DNA of 29,056 bases from Apostichopus leukothele (lineage: Eukaryota > Echinodermata > Holothuroidea > Aspidochirotida > Stichopodidae). Where the stretch lies: NCBI GenBank assembly GCA_010014835.2, contig JAAAKB020257217.1:1-29056 (forward strand), in the 5' to 3' direction. The notes below the pieces were generated by a model, which worked only from the letters and a program-made list of their open reading frames with translations, was not told the DNA's origin and did not search any database. The translations under genes and the position numbers were made by a program. Below, piece after piece: positions 1 through 10,770 of this stretch; positions within the stretch are counted from its first letter, which is position 1, and every line of letters starts with the position of its first letter.

Positions 1-3000
1 AAAATGTTCAAGTAAAGGAAGAAAATAGACAAAAATCCGAAGAAAAAAGCCACGAGTTAGGCCCCTTTTCCCATCATCATGCAATGCCATTATTACTTCA
101 AGTTTGACCCGAGATAAAACCATTATCCTGTTTATCCAGATATCAATACCAATGTTAGTTAGCTCCCTTGTGAACAGGGAAAACTATTTTATTATTTTTT
201 TTTAAAACCCCCCAAAAAGGGTGAAAGAATAGGACATAATTTGGTAACATGGAGAAAATTTGAAACACATTTTTCTGGGTCCGCGAGATTTGATCTGCAG
301 GATGTTACACCTAAACTGTTGGTTGAGTCGCAGCATAATTTATCTTCCCGGATAACGTTTACCTTACTTCTACTGGAGTACGTTCGAGTAACTCCATGCA
401 TGTTAAGTATTATCTCAGCCTACTGGTTACATTGCTGGTTTGTAATCGTACAAATAGTTTACTACTCGACGCGACAAAGACGATAAGGTTAAAAAGCGAC
501 ACTACACATTTACAACTTACATGCAGCACCGAGTAATGGAGCAAAGTCAACAACGCACACAAGAATATTTCATTATCGGTATCGCTACAAATGGATACCT
601 ATTTTTTCATTTTTTTCTAAATTAAAATCACTCTTTCTTATTCACAAACTTTCATAAGGTTGTTTTCCAGCTGTGTCCACACTGGAACACACTTCTTTTT
701 TTGGCTTTTTTTTCTCTTCTTCTCAACTTACATGCATAATATTTGTTACCATTTTACACATTTCATATCATTATACAGTATATTTAACAAAAGTCTGTTA
801 TGACTTAATAGTACTTTTAATATATTTGATTTTTTTTTTTGGATTTTTATATTATTAAGGAAAGAATTAAACAGTTAATTTACAAAAGACATAAATTTGA
901 AATAAACACACTCTCTCTTTCTCTATTTCTTGATCAAACCCTTTCTTTCATCTATGATGCTAGCTTGGCAATTATTCAAGAAGATTTGAATATTCAACAT
1001 CAACATTTTTCAGCTACAGCTTATTAGAGCAAAAGAATAAAACAAAATAATTAATGCAGATCAACTATGTTTCCAGATCTGTAGTGACAAAAAAAAAAAA
1101 GAAGATGTTTCTTCCTTCTTTGACAGAAAGCAGAGTTTGATGTGACTTATTTAACAAGCCTATTAATTCTTGCACAAAAATGAGAGCAACTTCAAAGTTG
1201 ATTTTCGTTATGGAGACATGAGTTCAGCTCCCGCAATGAAATTAATTACTTGGTGACCTTCGGTGAAAATGCAAACAACTGTACTTCCTTCAAAAGGAAG
1301 CTCACTGTCGGTTCTTCAAATCAATATCTGTGGTTGAATAGAGTTCTATGAAGGCTTCTACCTGGCCAAACTAAATCATCCCAAACGATAATTTAAATGA
1401 TGCAAAAAAAAAGTGGCTCTAATGATGTGGTTTACCTATAAACAAGATACGAAGGAAAGACAAGGCTGTCAAATTGTTTATACGCATGCAAATGGATTAA
1501 GAAGTTAGAACTGATAATAAACATCGTTTCCACACTTCTCAACTTTTCAAGACCAAAACCTGTTTTAATGGTTTACTATGAAGCCTACACACTAAATGAG
1601 GATGTAATGTTAGGCAAACTATATTTAACAGGCTCAGTAACAAATATGTTTGATAATACCTAAATTGTTAAATTACAATTTTCAAAGGAAAATCACAAAC
1701 CACAGTTGATTATACTGTACATCCAAATGTGACTGCCCTTGACAAAAATGTTCTTTTTCCCGAAAAAGAGAAACCTTTTATAAGTAGTCGTGAACATAAG
1801 AATCGTTCAAAATGAGACTTTTCCCTCAAGTTTTCAGACTAAACTTCAAAATTTAAGGACTTCCAAGAAAGTGGTTTCTCTGAAGGTACCAAAGTTTTTT
1901 GCATTACTTACAAACGAGGCAGCAACCTTCAATTAATTTGGATTCATGCCAGCGTGGATGGAATATATTGGTCTCTTATATGGTTCATACAATTTCCATA
2001 ATCAAATTATCCTATTTATTTTTTTTCTAATTGCCCTAGATATAGCTATTGGGGATATGGATCTTAAACAATTTGAAAGCAGGAATACACACACCCACAT
2101 AAGGTATTAGGGAAGCTTTCCAACTTGGCCTAACTTTGTACTCATTTTGTGAAATAATTAAAATAGTCGCATTATTCATTACCATCAGAAAACTCACCCA
2201 GAGTGAAATTGCTTTCCAATACCAAAGATTTCTGTGAATTTTAACATCCTTGTTTTTCTAAAGTTTTTTTTTTTTTATAAATGCACAAATATCACAATCA
2301 ATGTTGAAATTGCCAGAGACTGCACTAGCAAAGGCAAACAAGATGATTAAAATGGCTTTGAGGAGGATTAAAAACATATTCTTACATTTTTTTCATTTTT
2401 TTTTTTGTGCTCAATACTAATTTCTTCTTTGTCAGAGTTAGGGGGCATGTTGAAAGAATAAACAGTTCGAGGCGTAGAATGCCATATCGAAATGACATTT
2501 CAAAAACAGCCCTAAGCATTATGTAAATAATCTTCTCTCCAATATTGAACAAACATTCCCAAGCTATTTTTGCAAAGATGATTTTCTTGCGATCATCTGC
2601 ATCCGTTACTGACTCCTCCTCCCTCGGTTTTTTAAGAATGATGATGCCTCCGGCAATTTTTGCGACATGACAACCCCAGAGATGGTTATTACTCGGAGAT
2701 GCTCTCCGTAATTCAAGATGACAAATCGACTGTCAGTAATCTGAAGGTTTTATGCATTTCATGAGAAATTGCCGACAATTATCGACTTTGGGAGAAAGGT
2801 ATTTAAGATTTTACTTCAAAATGAGATTGCGATGGACTGAATGAGCAACGAGCAATGGTTGGTTGGTCGGTCTTAACGTTTAATATCGACGTTTAAAATC
2901 ATGTGCTAGGGCGGTTTTACCGTAGATTGATTTATAACGTACTTGAGTTGTTTCACTTGAAGAAATTAATCTTCACATTCAAATTGGAGTTGTAATAATT

Positions 3001-3234
3001 AAAACAGAGGTTCATCTAATCTAGAATGGTTTGAAAATAAATTTGAAATATTAAGCTGCCACTTACACAGCTTCCTGAACACTTCTTCCCCTCCCCCCCC
3101 CCCTCCCACCAGCGGTTACATTCTATAAGTTTACAGGATGAAATACTATTTACAAGGTCAGAATGCAACCCACCAACAAAACAGAATCTATTCTTTGTAT
3201 GAATTAACTGAACATTCAAAAGTACAGAGAAAAT
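1..3234. other. AT-rich region without a supported gene
   Basis: I find no exon with convincing splice sites or protein-like translation. The stretch holds poly(A)/(T) runs (for example about 1089-1100, 2264-2276 and 2394-2405) and a C-run at about 3093-3103. A short minus-strand open frame at 192-401 starts with ATG but ends in a low-complexity lysine run and resembles nothing I know. The region lies downstream, in minus-strand sense, of the gene ending near 4479. Confidence 0.5.
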
Positions 3235-3622
3235 GGGCGTCACATGTACCATAATGTTAGTCATGCCGGGGCAATGTTTTGTTTCGAATAGCATTAAACA
3301 ATGTTAGTTGTGATACGCAAATAATGTACACATTGCTATAGTATTTATGTTAGTGATGCCATCAGAACCATAACAATGTTGCGTATACCACAATAACAAT
3401 GGTGCTCTTCCCACGGCTTCTGCTGGTGGGTCAATAGTCCAACACAATACTGTCTGGTGATGTCATATCAAACAATGTTGGTTGTACCATAGACAATTTC
3501 AGTGATCACAAAACCATTTTCGTGGCACAGTGACGATTTTGGTGATGCCAAAAGCAATGCTGAAGAGAGCATAGCAATACTTGTGGTACGGCAACAATGT
3601 TAGTAGCACCAGTGGTTCGGAC
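3235..3622. repeat. Degenerate ~20-22 bp minisatellite (AACAATGTTAGTGGTACCA-like)
   Basis: Phrases such as ACAATGTTAGTTGTGATAC, AACAATGTTGCGTATACCA, AACAATGTTGGTTGTACCAT and AACAATGTTAGTAGCACCA recur at steps of about 20-22 bases, with strongly diverged units between them. By eye there are roughly 15-18 units. The high divergence between units suggests an old array. It has no coding potential. A short GACA microsatellite follows at about 3644-3660. Confidence 0.6.
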
Positions 3623-4478
3623 TCCTGAGAGTACAGACTTATAGACAGACAGACAGATAGACGAACCATGTCAGTGACACTAACAGGTTTATCAAGCAGA
3701 AGAAAACAATTTGAACGATGAGTGTCAAAAAGATATAATGCAAATTAATCTCACTGTATATTAATAATTATTTCCAGTAGTATCATGCAGTTTACTTCAA
3801 ATTTCAACAAAGTTAGAGTAACGACCATCTTTCAAAGACCACCAACCACAGATACTGATTCATCAATTACGGAACTTTCACATACTTCTCCATTTCTGGC
3901 CACATAATTACAGATCTTGCTTTATACAGTGGGAGCATAAAATCTGTGCAAGGTAGAAAGTAACACCACCACTGGCTATAAACCTTTCAACTTTTACGAA
4001 CAATGAATAAATAGAACTTTTGATCTTTAAATTTGCTGTTTTTTTACGTACAATAAAAGACGAGAAACTCCTCGCTGAATACATCGACACCCAAAGATAC
4101 TTGGTTATATAAATCTGGTCTCATTTTCAGAATATTATCAAAAAAGAAAGGAAGTCATAAAAAAAAGCCTGCTTGCCCCCACAAAGAACTGGAAACATAA
4201 TGCAAAACTGTCACAAGTTTGGAAATCAATTTTACATTTTGCTGAGCAATTTGAGGGGGCAAAAATTCCAAGAAAATTGTGCAATAGAAAAAAGGAAAAA
4301 AAAAGGGGGTGGGGGGAGAAAAAGAACTGCTTTGCTTTCTGGCGAATCTCAAGTGATCGAAAGAGGGGAACGCTGTCTGTTCCTCGTCGCATGAAGAGTG
4401 AACGTTACGACAACACCAACGTAGTATGTACTGGCAACAGCTGAGGAGTACCTTGACGAATCATGAGCACACACTTGG
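3623..4478. other. Region downstream of the minus-strand gene; nothing recognised
   Basis: This is AT-rich sequence with purine runs (4290-4325) and no supported exon. It lies beyond the likely poly(A) signal of the minus-strand gene ending to its right. Open frames in it are short, overlap one another on both strands and are low in complexity. Confidence 0.45.
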
Positions 4479-4484
4479 TTTATT
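4479..4484 (-). terminator. Candidate poly(A) signal (AATAAA on minus strand)
   Basis: TTTATT on the plus strand reads AATAAA on the minus strand, about 145 bases past the TGA stop at 4630-4632. The spacing fits a short 3' UTR for the terminal exon to its right. No cleavage site could be verified. Confidence 0.5.
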
Positions 4485-4629
4485 AATTTTGGCCACACTA
4501 ACATATGCACTAGACACCATATACACATCCGGAAAAACAGGTCCTGTGCGCAGCACATCCTCAGGTCACCCCGTCACGGTGACGGCGCCCTCCCACGGCT
4601 TCTGGATTTCGCTGGTAGTGCCTCCGAGC

Positions 4630-5454
4630 TCATACTGCAGAAGGGGGGCTGTTCTCCACCACGTCCCGCAACCTCTGGGCATAGTAACCAGTCTCATCCT
4701 GGATGTCGATGGCCTGACTGGTGGGCGCCGTGGACCGTGGACCGTATGCCCCCTCCATGGGATTGCTGTAGATGCCCATGTGCCTGGGCTGGCCGTTGGA
4801 CCCCTGGAGTCTATTGCGGGTAGTCCTGTGGGGTGCCTTGTGCACTGGCGATTCCATACCATATGGGTTCACAGAGTAACCTAAATCTGATGAGTACTCG
4901 GCCACCGATTCTTCCGTCTCCTGCTCTTCTATCAGAGCCGGGTGTGACTGTAACGCCTCCAACTGAGGGTTCAGGTCGTCCACTCTGTCCCCTGTGACGT
5001 CACCGCTATTACTCTCCATCTCGCTCTCCGTCTCTGTCGAGAGCGGTTCCTGCGACCTCCTCTCCCGTCTCTCTTTCGCCGTCTTCGGCTCTCCTTCCGT
5101 CGTCGCGGAGCCGCGTGGCATTTCCTCGTCGACGACTTGGATCCTCGGTGTCTCAGACTCCTCTGGGTCGTCCATCGGCACCGTTTCGTACCCAGATTTG
5201 CCCGGAGGCTTCTGGCCGACTGAGTTCACCCTTTCCCCTGACCGGAGACTTCCATTGGATCGTGCAGACTGCAAGCTGGTCTGAGAGACCATCCGAGTGT
5301 GGCCGTTGGGCGTGTGATTGTTCTGTTTCAGAGAGCCGCTCCCGTAGTGACCTATCCTCCCGTCGACGGAACGACTGTGGACTGTCCCTTGCATCGTACC
5401 CAGGTCACTGTCGCTCTGGTTTCGTTGGGGGTGAGGCGCCGACGGTCTTCGATA
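4630..5454 (-). CDS. 3'-terminal exon, unidentified protein with Ser/Glu-rich tail and C-terminal PSAV
   Basis: The exon opens after a strong minus-strand acceptor (pyrimidine tract, then TTTTTCAG) just right of 5454 and runs phase 0 for 274 codons to TGA at 4630-4632. Translation begins YRRPSAPHPQRNQSDSDLG and contains no recognisable globular fold. It is rich in Ser, Glu, Asn and Gln, with a basic patch (AKERRERRSQ) and a conserved-looking tyrosine-rich stretch (YSSDLGYSVNPYGM). It ends PPSAV, which fits a class I PDZ ligand (S/T-x-V at the end). That pattern is typical of the cytosolic tail of a membrane receptor, channel or adhesion protein, but I see no membrane segment in this exon and cannot name the family. 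The exon is visibly more GC-rich than its surroundings. Its first Met lies 20 codons in, but the open frame and acceptor favour a spliced internal join. No upstream exon was identified. Confidence 0.72.
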   Translation of the reverse strand, partial: YRRPSAPHPQRNQSDSDLGTMQGTVHSRSVDGRIGHYGSGSLKQNNHTPNGHTRMVSQTSLQSARSNGSLRSGERVNSVGQKPPGKSGYETVPMDDPEESETPRIQVVDEEMPRGSATTEGEPKTAKERRERRSQEPLSTETESEMESNSGDVTGDRVDDLNPQLEALQSHPALIEEQETEESVAEYSSDLGYSVNPYGMESPVHKAPHRTTRNRLQGSNGQPRHMGIYSNPMEGAYGPRSTAPTSQAIDIQDETGYYAQRLRDVVENSPPSAV

Positions 5455-5656
5455 CTGAAAAATATAAAGGAAAGAATAACGTTCAAGATGTGAATTTCAA
5501 TCTGCCGATATCTTTGGTGTGTAAAATTTCACTTGAATACCAACAACGACAAACAGCGATGTCGTTGCTTTCGCTTAAATCCAAAGAAGGGATTTAAAGA
5601 TGGAATTCCCCGGATGAGTGCCGCATTAATCTTTGCGATCGTATGTAGGTGAACCG

Positions 5657-5670
5657 GTTTCCATGGTAAC
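5657..5670. promoter_or_regulatory. RFX-like imperfect palindrome GTTTCCATGGTAAC
   Basis: This 14-mer is one half-site change away from the X-box consensus GTNRCC-(0-3N)-RGYAAC: the right half GGTAAC fits and the left half has T at the R position. It is presumably intronic to the minus-strand gene. Similar 14-mers occur at 11035-11048 and 28504-28517, so it may be chance or repeat-derived and not a functional site. Confidence 0.25.
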
Positions 5671-8077
5671 TGATTCCCACGACAACATTTGCTCTCTTTG
5701 CCTATTGATGATGCATATATCTTTTCTACTCATCTGCTGCTCAATGGGTATAGAAGATGCTAAAATATAAATATTAAAATTACTTCGATTCCAAATACTT
5801 TTTGGAAAATTCGGACAGTTACAAAAATTCAATCTTACAAAATTTCCTAAGTTAGTCCCCACAGACGGGAGGTCAAAGTTCATGATTCGGGATGAGAATG
5901 TGTCGTACAGTCTGAGATTTGGTCAAGTGTTACACATACAAGCAGGTATCAGATGCGTACATACGTACTGCATTCCTACGAAAACAGTACAAAATATTGG
6001 CTTTCTTCACAAATTTCTGTTTTTTCCAGCCATTTTTTCCATTTCTATTTGATTTCATAATTACAAAGATGTAAATGACATTAAATTAAAGTATGCACTC
6101 CCAAATATCCCCCCCCCCCCCCTCAAAAAAAAAAATCGAAATTTCATAATCTTTCCATTAAAGGAAGGCATAGGTAGGTTTCTTGTATGTGGTAAACTCT
6201 TTGCTTTAAAATTATCTTTCAGAACATAATATATGCTAACTATTATTAGAATCGTGGAATGGCTTTATAAAACCGCAGACCAGAATTTGAGCATTCAGTC
6301 TGTATCTGGATTTGAAATCTTTTCTCAACGACGAAACAAACTTCTGAACGGCCGAAGCTTGGCATTTGGTTCGACTAGCTTCCTAATCTCATCAAGCCAA
6401 CACTTCAAGTTACCAGCTATAATATACCAAGATTAATCCAAATATTTAACAATTTCTTAGGACTACATCAAAACATTTTAAATCGTTCCTTCTTTGAGCT
6501 TTGGCTCAAAACTTTGGGGTGGGGGAAGGAAATGTGAAAAACTTCACCATGACTCCCAAACACCAATTAAGACCGAGAACGAGAAAATCGTCTGTTTGAC
6601 GTGACCGGCAGCTGTCTACAACCGTAGCAACCAGCAGCGAATGACTACTGCGTATACATTTGCGGTTCTAATTTCCCACGAGGTCATGTGACGTGGACGA
6701 TCTAGACATATTTGATGGCTGTCAAGAGCTTTTGTTATTCGTTATCAAACTAGCCTTGGCCTGGTGAGCTTGAGCATGTAAAAATTGAAACGAAAAACGA
6801 AAAAAAGAAAAAAGACAAAAAAAAAAAGATGTGAAATTTTGGAGGCCCCAAAGTTGGGGGGAAAGTGAGAAAATTAATGTCTGGAAATATACTCTGTAAG
6901 ATTTGCGCGCTGATGGGAACTGTCGTGGGTATGTTTATATTTGGAGAGTTTACAAATGTTTATCAGGAAATATTATCATGTAGGGGGGGGGGGGGTCACA
7001 CAGGATATGTCAGACCACAGAAACTCACAAACATAAAGGGGCTTTATAATGCAGAGTATAAAAGTTTTAGGCAACTGTGTCGAACAAGAAAAGCTGCAGC
7101 AACTGAGAAATCCTAATCAGCTAGGACTAATCAATATTAAACAATAGGGATTATCCCTTCAGTGTCTATTGTGTTAATCTGCAGAGTGCGAAAAATTATG
7201 TACTATACAGTCTGGCTGGCTCCAGGATGCTGGAGTACACCCCTCTACCCCACCCCCCCCCCCACCTCTCTTCCTCAGCATTCTACTTTCTACATGGTAC
7301 CCAAGTAAAATTTACCTTAGTAGGAATAGCTTTTGTGAAATATGGTATAGTAGATGTGTAAATGTCCCCACAATATCAGATAATATCATAAAATTCACAT
7401 GTTCTGAACAAGTTTTCAACTATAAATGGATTTTATGACAGTTGTCATTTAATACAAAATGGCCGTTGACAAAGTTGGTATACATGGCTTAATCACTGTC
7501 ACTGTTGTGGAGCTCATAGGCCGACGAGTAGGTTAAAAGAAAAGGTTACATACAACAAGTTAATCATCAAACAGCTTATGTTGTTCGCTATAGTCTTTTC
7601 TTTTCTATTTTATTGACTCATATGCAACAAACAAAACAACATAATTCTGCACTAATGAACTTGGCAGTGGGCAATATATTGTAATTTAAAGACTATGTAC
7701 GATATCATCATTTTATTGATCTCGCATTTGGCATGAAAAATCTGAGACGGTATTATATCGTCAAAGATGACAAAACACTTCTCTCGTGCCGTAAATAGCT
7801 AGTCATTGATATGATTGATACCGTTCGTCGTAATTTATACGCTACTACTCTGCAATGAAATGCAAAACGGGGGGGGGGGGTGCTTAAAAAACCCACAATT
7901 TGATCAGCATATACCTGAAATAGATTCAAATTCATGAAACATGTAACTCTGCTTCGCAAAAAAAAGTTTAGGTTGCCTGCTGTATCTTTGCTATAGTAAT
8001 ATTTGAAGGTGCGTCAAATACGAAGGTGCGTCAATTATGAAGCCTTTATACTATACAGTATAGGTCACTATAATGTA

Positions 8078-8420
8078 CAGTGCCAGATTCGCAGCCAGAG
8101 GTGGCACCGGTCTAGGCCATTGGAAGGGGGGAGGGCAACTAGGGGTAAGGAAATTTGAGGGGGTTATAAAACTGATATGGGGTCTAAGGGGACGGGGGTA
8201 TTAGGGTATTTTTCTACAAGTAAAATGACTTAGACGCAAGAAGGTGCTGTCATTTGTCAATATTTCACATCAGTGCATTGCATTGGAAGCTGTTTCCGTA
8301 TGCAAACGATTAGCCTTACTCTATCAATTTGGATAAGTACCAGATCTGGTTGGGAGCAACTGGGGGTGAATCTGGGGGGAGGGGGAATACCCCCTTCATG
8401 TCCCCGTAGCCCCGCCACTG
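8078..8420. mobile_element. MITE-like element, hAT-type ends (CAGTGSC...GCCACTG)
   Basis: The left end starts CAGTGCCAGATTCGCAGCC and the right end finishes CCCCGTAGCCCCGCCACTG, which read inward gives CAGTGGCGGGGCTACGGGG. The ends share CAGTG-C-G with G-rich subterminal sequence, a layout I associate with non-autonomous hAT-like elements. The interior (about 340 bp overall) has no long open frame. I could not find a clean 8-bp target duplication, so the boundaries and family are provisional. Confidence 0.4.
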
Positions 8421-9124
8421 TTCGCAGCAATCGTCGGGACGGGTAAAGGATAGTGGTAAAGGAGTGGGAGGTGCAAGTTTAGTACGTATAAGAATTTATA
8501 TGGAATTATATATTAAGGCGGTCTAAATTAAGTTCCTACAAAGGTATTTCCCCAATAATAATAATGACTGATATTATTGTAGTTCCTTTTAACGATTCAA
8601 AAAACTAGATTTAGGTTATCTCGTCACGATAAGTAAAAGTGTTGAATTAGTTAAGATCTATTACGATTTCATTTTACACCTTTACACGTTAAACGGCTCA
8701 GTGAATGTGGACAATGTTTGACTTAAATATTGGGCACGAAATATTTATTGAATCAAAGGACAAAGGAAAATTTAGAATAAAATACTATATGCTCGCCTAA
8801 CTTCCATCTACGTCTATGATATACTTACTGTTTTGTAGACTTGAGGCAGAGTTTAAATTTTGATAATATCATATTCCAAGAAATAAGGGGGCGCGAAAAG
8901 AGAGATATATTGGTGCTAGCAATTTGTTCTTGTTTTAATTTTCACTTTTCTTTTAAGGGTATTCAGCTTTAAAATGTGCTTTTTGGAGTTCTGGGTCTCG
9001 ATGTGGATTACATCGAATAGACTTAAAAAATTGTATTGAATCTACCAATTAAAGCGTGTTACGTATTTGCAGTACACAATTATGAATGTATGCTTCACCT
9101 ATAGGGATCTGCAGCCCTACTCTA

Positions 9125-9158
9125 TATATAAGCAGTTCATATTCTCTCGTCACATTTC
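9125..9158 (+). promoter_or_regulatory. Candidate TATA/Inr core promoter
   Basis: TATATAAG at 9125-9132 is followed by TCACATT, which fits the initiator YYANWYY with its A at 9152, 27 bases from the start of the TATA box. That is the canonical spacing. It would start a transcript whose first exon contains the short hydrophobic open frame at 9330. The sequence alone cannot show use. Confidence 0.45.
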
Positions 9159-9280
9159 ATTTCGAGCCGAAGCCGAAGTATTCATTTGTTAAGTTCATTT
9201 CTTCAACATTTCTGAATTATTATAATTGTTTTAAATTTAACTTTACAAAACTTTAACAACACGCTCTTCTTCTTATCCAG

Positions 9281-10582
9281 AACATATAATGTCATCAATC
9301 CAAGTGTGGATCCCTCGTTCGTATATTCGATGATGTTTACCATCAGTGTCCTAGTTTGGGGTCTTCCCTTTGTAGCAGTTTACGTCCTCGATCCTGTTAC
9401 CAGGGGTGAAATATCATTAATAAGGGTACGTATATCAAAATGAAAGGACGATTTTAGTCATTCATATATGTTATATATTGTCCAAGAAAAACGGAACATT
9501 TGAGTACAAGCAATAATTCTTTTAAAGATATTCACCGATAAAATATGTTCTAGCTCTGGAATGCCCCTTTAAGCCTTAAATAATAACAACGTCGGCAACC
9601 TCAGTGCAGGCTGAAGTGCTAATATGATAATCCCTTTTTTTTTTATAAATTTCTAATTACTCAACCATAACATGTCCTTTTGACTTCAATATTTAAAATA
9701 TTGAATCCTTGGATAACTTTCAAAACCAATATGTTTTTGACAACTTTTTTTTTTTTTTTTTTTGACAAAATTTCAGCATAGACAAGGTTTTTTTTTGTCA
9801 AAGTTTTGTCTGGTATATCATGGTAGTATCATTATTGGAACATAGTGACGTAGCATACACGTACGTCCTGTTATTGGAAGCAGTAAAGGTGTTATAATGT
9901 TTTCCCGTTGAGGTTTTGTGTTGCATCTGAGGAACTATCCTAATGGGTAATGGGTTATGCATTAGACTTCATAGTCCAGTCACGTTAAAATGAAGCACCC
10001 CAAGCTTTGCTACAGAGATATAACCTGAACTGATATATAGAATCACAATCACATTGCTATATATACACATATACTGGTGTTGTGGCCGAGTGGATAAAGG
10101 CGGTGGCATTTGACGCAATGAAGCTTAGCAATCAGGAGGTTCCGGTTATCGATACCCAGTCGGGTCATAGTAAGGTGGGTTTTGCATCCAAGAGCAATCT
10201 ACGGTTTTCCATCTGAAATGACTTTCTAAAATGAAAAGATTCCAAATTTGAGTTAAAATGTTGAATTGGAAGGTTGATGTCTGAAATAGGGAAAATGTGT
10301 TTTCAATGTTGGTCTAATAGTATTATCGTTATTGCATCGTTTAAATTTTTAATATATTTCTTCATATAGGTAAACTGCATTAAGAAGCTAGGTAAATTTA
10401 AGAAGAGAAGATCCCATGTACAACGAACAAGATCGCAGCCGAAAAGACAGACACGTGATCCAGTTAAAACAATGAGCATCATAAGTATCGAACCCACTAC
10501 TGTAGTCAGCCCAGAAGCTGAAAACACGTTGACAACTGATGAAATCGAAAGAGGAGAAACTGCACAAAGGAGCGATACGTAA
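9281..10582 (+). CDS. Small single-pass membrane or secreted protein, two exons (or last two exons of a longer gene)
   Basis: Exon A (9281-9425) follows a good acceptor (CTCTTCTTCTTATCCAG) and ends at AGG|GTACGT. Exon B (10370-10582) follows TTCTTCATATAG and ends with TAA. They join in phase 0. The product has about 20 hydrophobic residues (FTISVLVWGLPFVAVYVL), a short linker and a very basic region (KKLGKFKKRRS), then a Ser/Thr/Glu-rich end finishing AQRSDT. Two models fit. In one, these are the terminal exons of a membrane protein whose earlier exons I cannot find. In the other, a stand-alone gene starts at the TATA/Inr near 9152 and uses the first in-frame ATG at 9330, giving about 102 residues with the hydrophobic segment as signal peptide or anchor. 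The basic side would be cytosolic by the positive-inside rule. I do not recognise the family. Confidence 0.6.
9289..9333 (+). other. uORF whose TGA overlaps the candidate start ATGATG
   Basis: An ATG at 9289 opens a 14-codon frame (MSSIQVWIPRSYIR) that stops at TGA 9331-9333, overlapping the in-frame ATG pair at 9330-9335. If the promoter at 9152 is real, this is a termination-reinitiation layout. If the acceptor at 9280 is used instead, it is only a coincidence inside a coding exon. Confidence 0.35.
10076..10235 (+). repeat. tRNA-derived SINE or tRNA pseudogene
   Basis: TGGCCGAGTGG at 10083-10093 is an exact Pol III A box as found in Ser/Leu-type tRNAs. GGTTATCGATACC at 10144-10156 resembles a B box with a two-base insertion. 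The spacing of about 50 bases suits Pol III. The flanks do not form a tRNA acceptor stem and unrelated sequence follows, so this is not an intact tRNA gene. It lies in the intron of the small two-exon gene. The 3' limit is approximate. Confidence 0.55.
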
Positions 10583-10764
10583 GGATCTTATATGGCTTCA
10601 ACTTGTTCAAGTCGTTTCTATCACTATGGACGAACGCTTGCGCTGAGTAGTTCTGCGATGTAAGAGGCCTTGTATTTCGTTATCATCTACTGACTCATCG
10701 TTTACTCCACTATGTTGCCAAGGTTACCGGGGCTATATGGAAGATCTTGAAAACTGAAGCCGTG

Positions 10765-10770
10765 AATAAA
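10765..10770 (+). terminator. Candidate poly(A) signal AATAAA
   Basis: AATAAA lies about 183 bases after the TAA at 10580-10582. It supports reading the exon at 10370 as the terminal exon of a plus-strand transcript. Confidence 0.5.

Larger units (their letters stand above)
5455..9122. other. Long non-coding stretch: introns or intergenic, with mononucleotide runs and one MITE-like element
   Basis: I found no further minus-strand exon for the gene to the left and no plus-strand exon for the small locus to the right. Contents include C or G runs (about 6111-6122, 6983-6994, 7253-7263 and 7869-7880), an A-rich run near 6800-6830, an RFX-like 14-mer at 5657-5670 and the MITE-like element at 8078-8420. 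A small minus-strand frame at 5626-5883 begins with ATG but looks like chance. Confidence 0.5.

Noticed and set aside
192-401. Minus-strand ATG frame of 69 codons
   Set aside because: There is no family resemblance and no splice or poly(A) context, and it ends in a lysine run from a homopolymer.
4426-5597. Several overlapping plus-strand open frames over the minus-strand terminal exon
   Set aside because: They are shadows of the GC-rich minus-strand exon, which has a proper acceptor, stop and poly(A) signal.
10076-10170. Intact tRNA-Ser/Leu gene
   Set aside because: The A box is perfect, but the B box has an insertion and no acceptor stem forms, so a SINE or pseudogene is more likely.
10303-10527. 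Minus-strand open frame over exon B of the small plus-strand gene
   Set aside because: The plus strand has splice sites, phase agreement, a stop codon and a poly(A) signal; the minus frame has none of these.
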